Of a DNA stretch of 64,000 nt, positions 63,827-64,000 are shown in pieces. Within the stretch, counting starts at the first letter, position 1; every line of letters begins with the position of its first letter. The notes beneath the pieces were generated by a model. That model saw only the letters and a list, made by a program, of their open reading frames with translations. It made no database searches and was not told the DNA's origin. The position numbers and the translations under genes are program-made. The stretch is taken from contig JAENZN010000019.1 in the NCBI GenBank assembly GCA_016841245.1, forward strand, positions 20,921 to 84,920. The letters are read 5' to 3'. Source of the stretch: Syntrophomonas sp. (GTDB lineage: Bacteria; Bacillota; Syntrophomonadia; Syntrophomonadales; Syntrophomonadaceae).

Positions 63827-63901
63827 TGGGGTGTAGCCAAGCGGTAAGGCAACGGACTTTGACTCCGTCATTCGTTGGTTCGAATCCAGCCACCCCAGCC
63901 A
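63827..63901 (+). tRNA. tRNA-Gln (UUG)
   Basis: Acceptor TGGGGTG/CACCCCA, anticodon loop CTTTGAC, encoded GCCA end. Confidence 0.96.
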
Positions 63902-63918
63902 TTTTAAATAATATTTAT

Positions 63919-63994
63919 GGGCCATTAGCTCAGTCGGTAGAGCACCTGACTTTTAATCAGGGTGTCGGAGGTTCGAATCCTCCATGGCTCACCA
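63919..63994 (+). tRNA. tRNA-Lys (UUU)
   Basis: Acceptor GGGCCAT/ATGGCTC, anticodon loop CTTTTAA, encoded ACCA end; six bases before the window end. Confidence 0.96.
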
Positions 63995-64000
63995 TAGGAA

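Overview
The window looks like a chromosome segment of an anaerobic, spore-former-lineage Bacillota (Clostridia; a Syntrophomonas-like syntroph would fit, but this is inference from gene content). Supporting signs are moderate GC, strong GGAGG-type ribosome sites with many GTG and TTG starts, a Bacillus-type LexA box, the small PurL with PurS, the short HisG with HisZ, and a YtrA-type GntR/ABC set.

Layout. 1-9826: de novo purine operon purC(partial)-purS-purQ-purL-purF-purM-purN-purH-purD. 9837-11042: a small membrane protein and an HD phosphohydrolase. 11055-17812: histidine operon hisZ-G-D-B-H-A-F-IE, closed by a terminator. 17931-27326: CorC-family membrane protein, glutamate dehydrogenase behind a duplicated promoter block, a large PEP/pyruvate-binding plus nucleotidyltransferase protein, an IS110 remnant, a CPA1 antiporter and small membrane proteins. 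27327-28691: a gene-poor, element-rich stretch with a truncated group II intron end, a REP-like palindrome and two tandem cassettes that each hold hairpin, 18-codon ORF and terminator.

28692-40876 is the most interesting region. An amino-acid permease, an unknown protein, a WD40 protein, a class I amidotransferase, a glutamine-synthetase-like ligase, three split glutamate-synthase-like subunits (class II amidotransferase, GXGXG, FMN domain), a multi-subunit FAD/Fe-S amine dehydrogenase and a RidA protein lie in one direction. The set resembles the N-methylglutamate/gamma-glutamylamide route of methylamine-using bacteria, with an HcnABC-type dehydrogenase in place of the sarcosine-oxidase-type one.

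40881-41793 is a REP-associated tyrosine transposase bracketed by inverted palindromes. 41801-46651 holds PAS-HD-GYP, a short MCP, CheW and a sigma-54 activator. 47037-52856: tRNA-Leu, a LysR regulator divergent from malic enzyme, TatA, TrmO, SOS-controlled DinB and a NERD protein. 53147-53757: a 182-bp tandem repeat with nested hairpins. 54263-63055: XRE regulator, NSS symporter, Fe-S flavoprotein, lipoprotein, GntR-ABC operon, a large surface protein and small membrane proteins. 63267-63994: tRNA genes Gly, Arg, His, Gln and Lys, with a degenerate 56-bp repeat between the first two.
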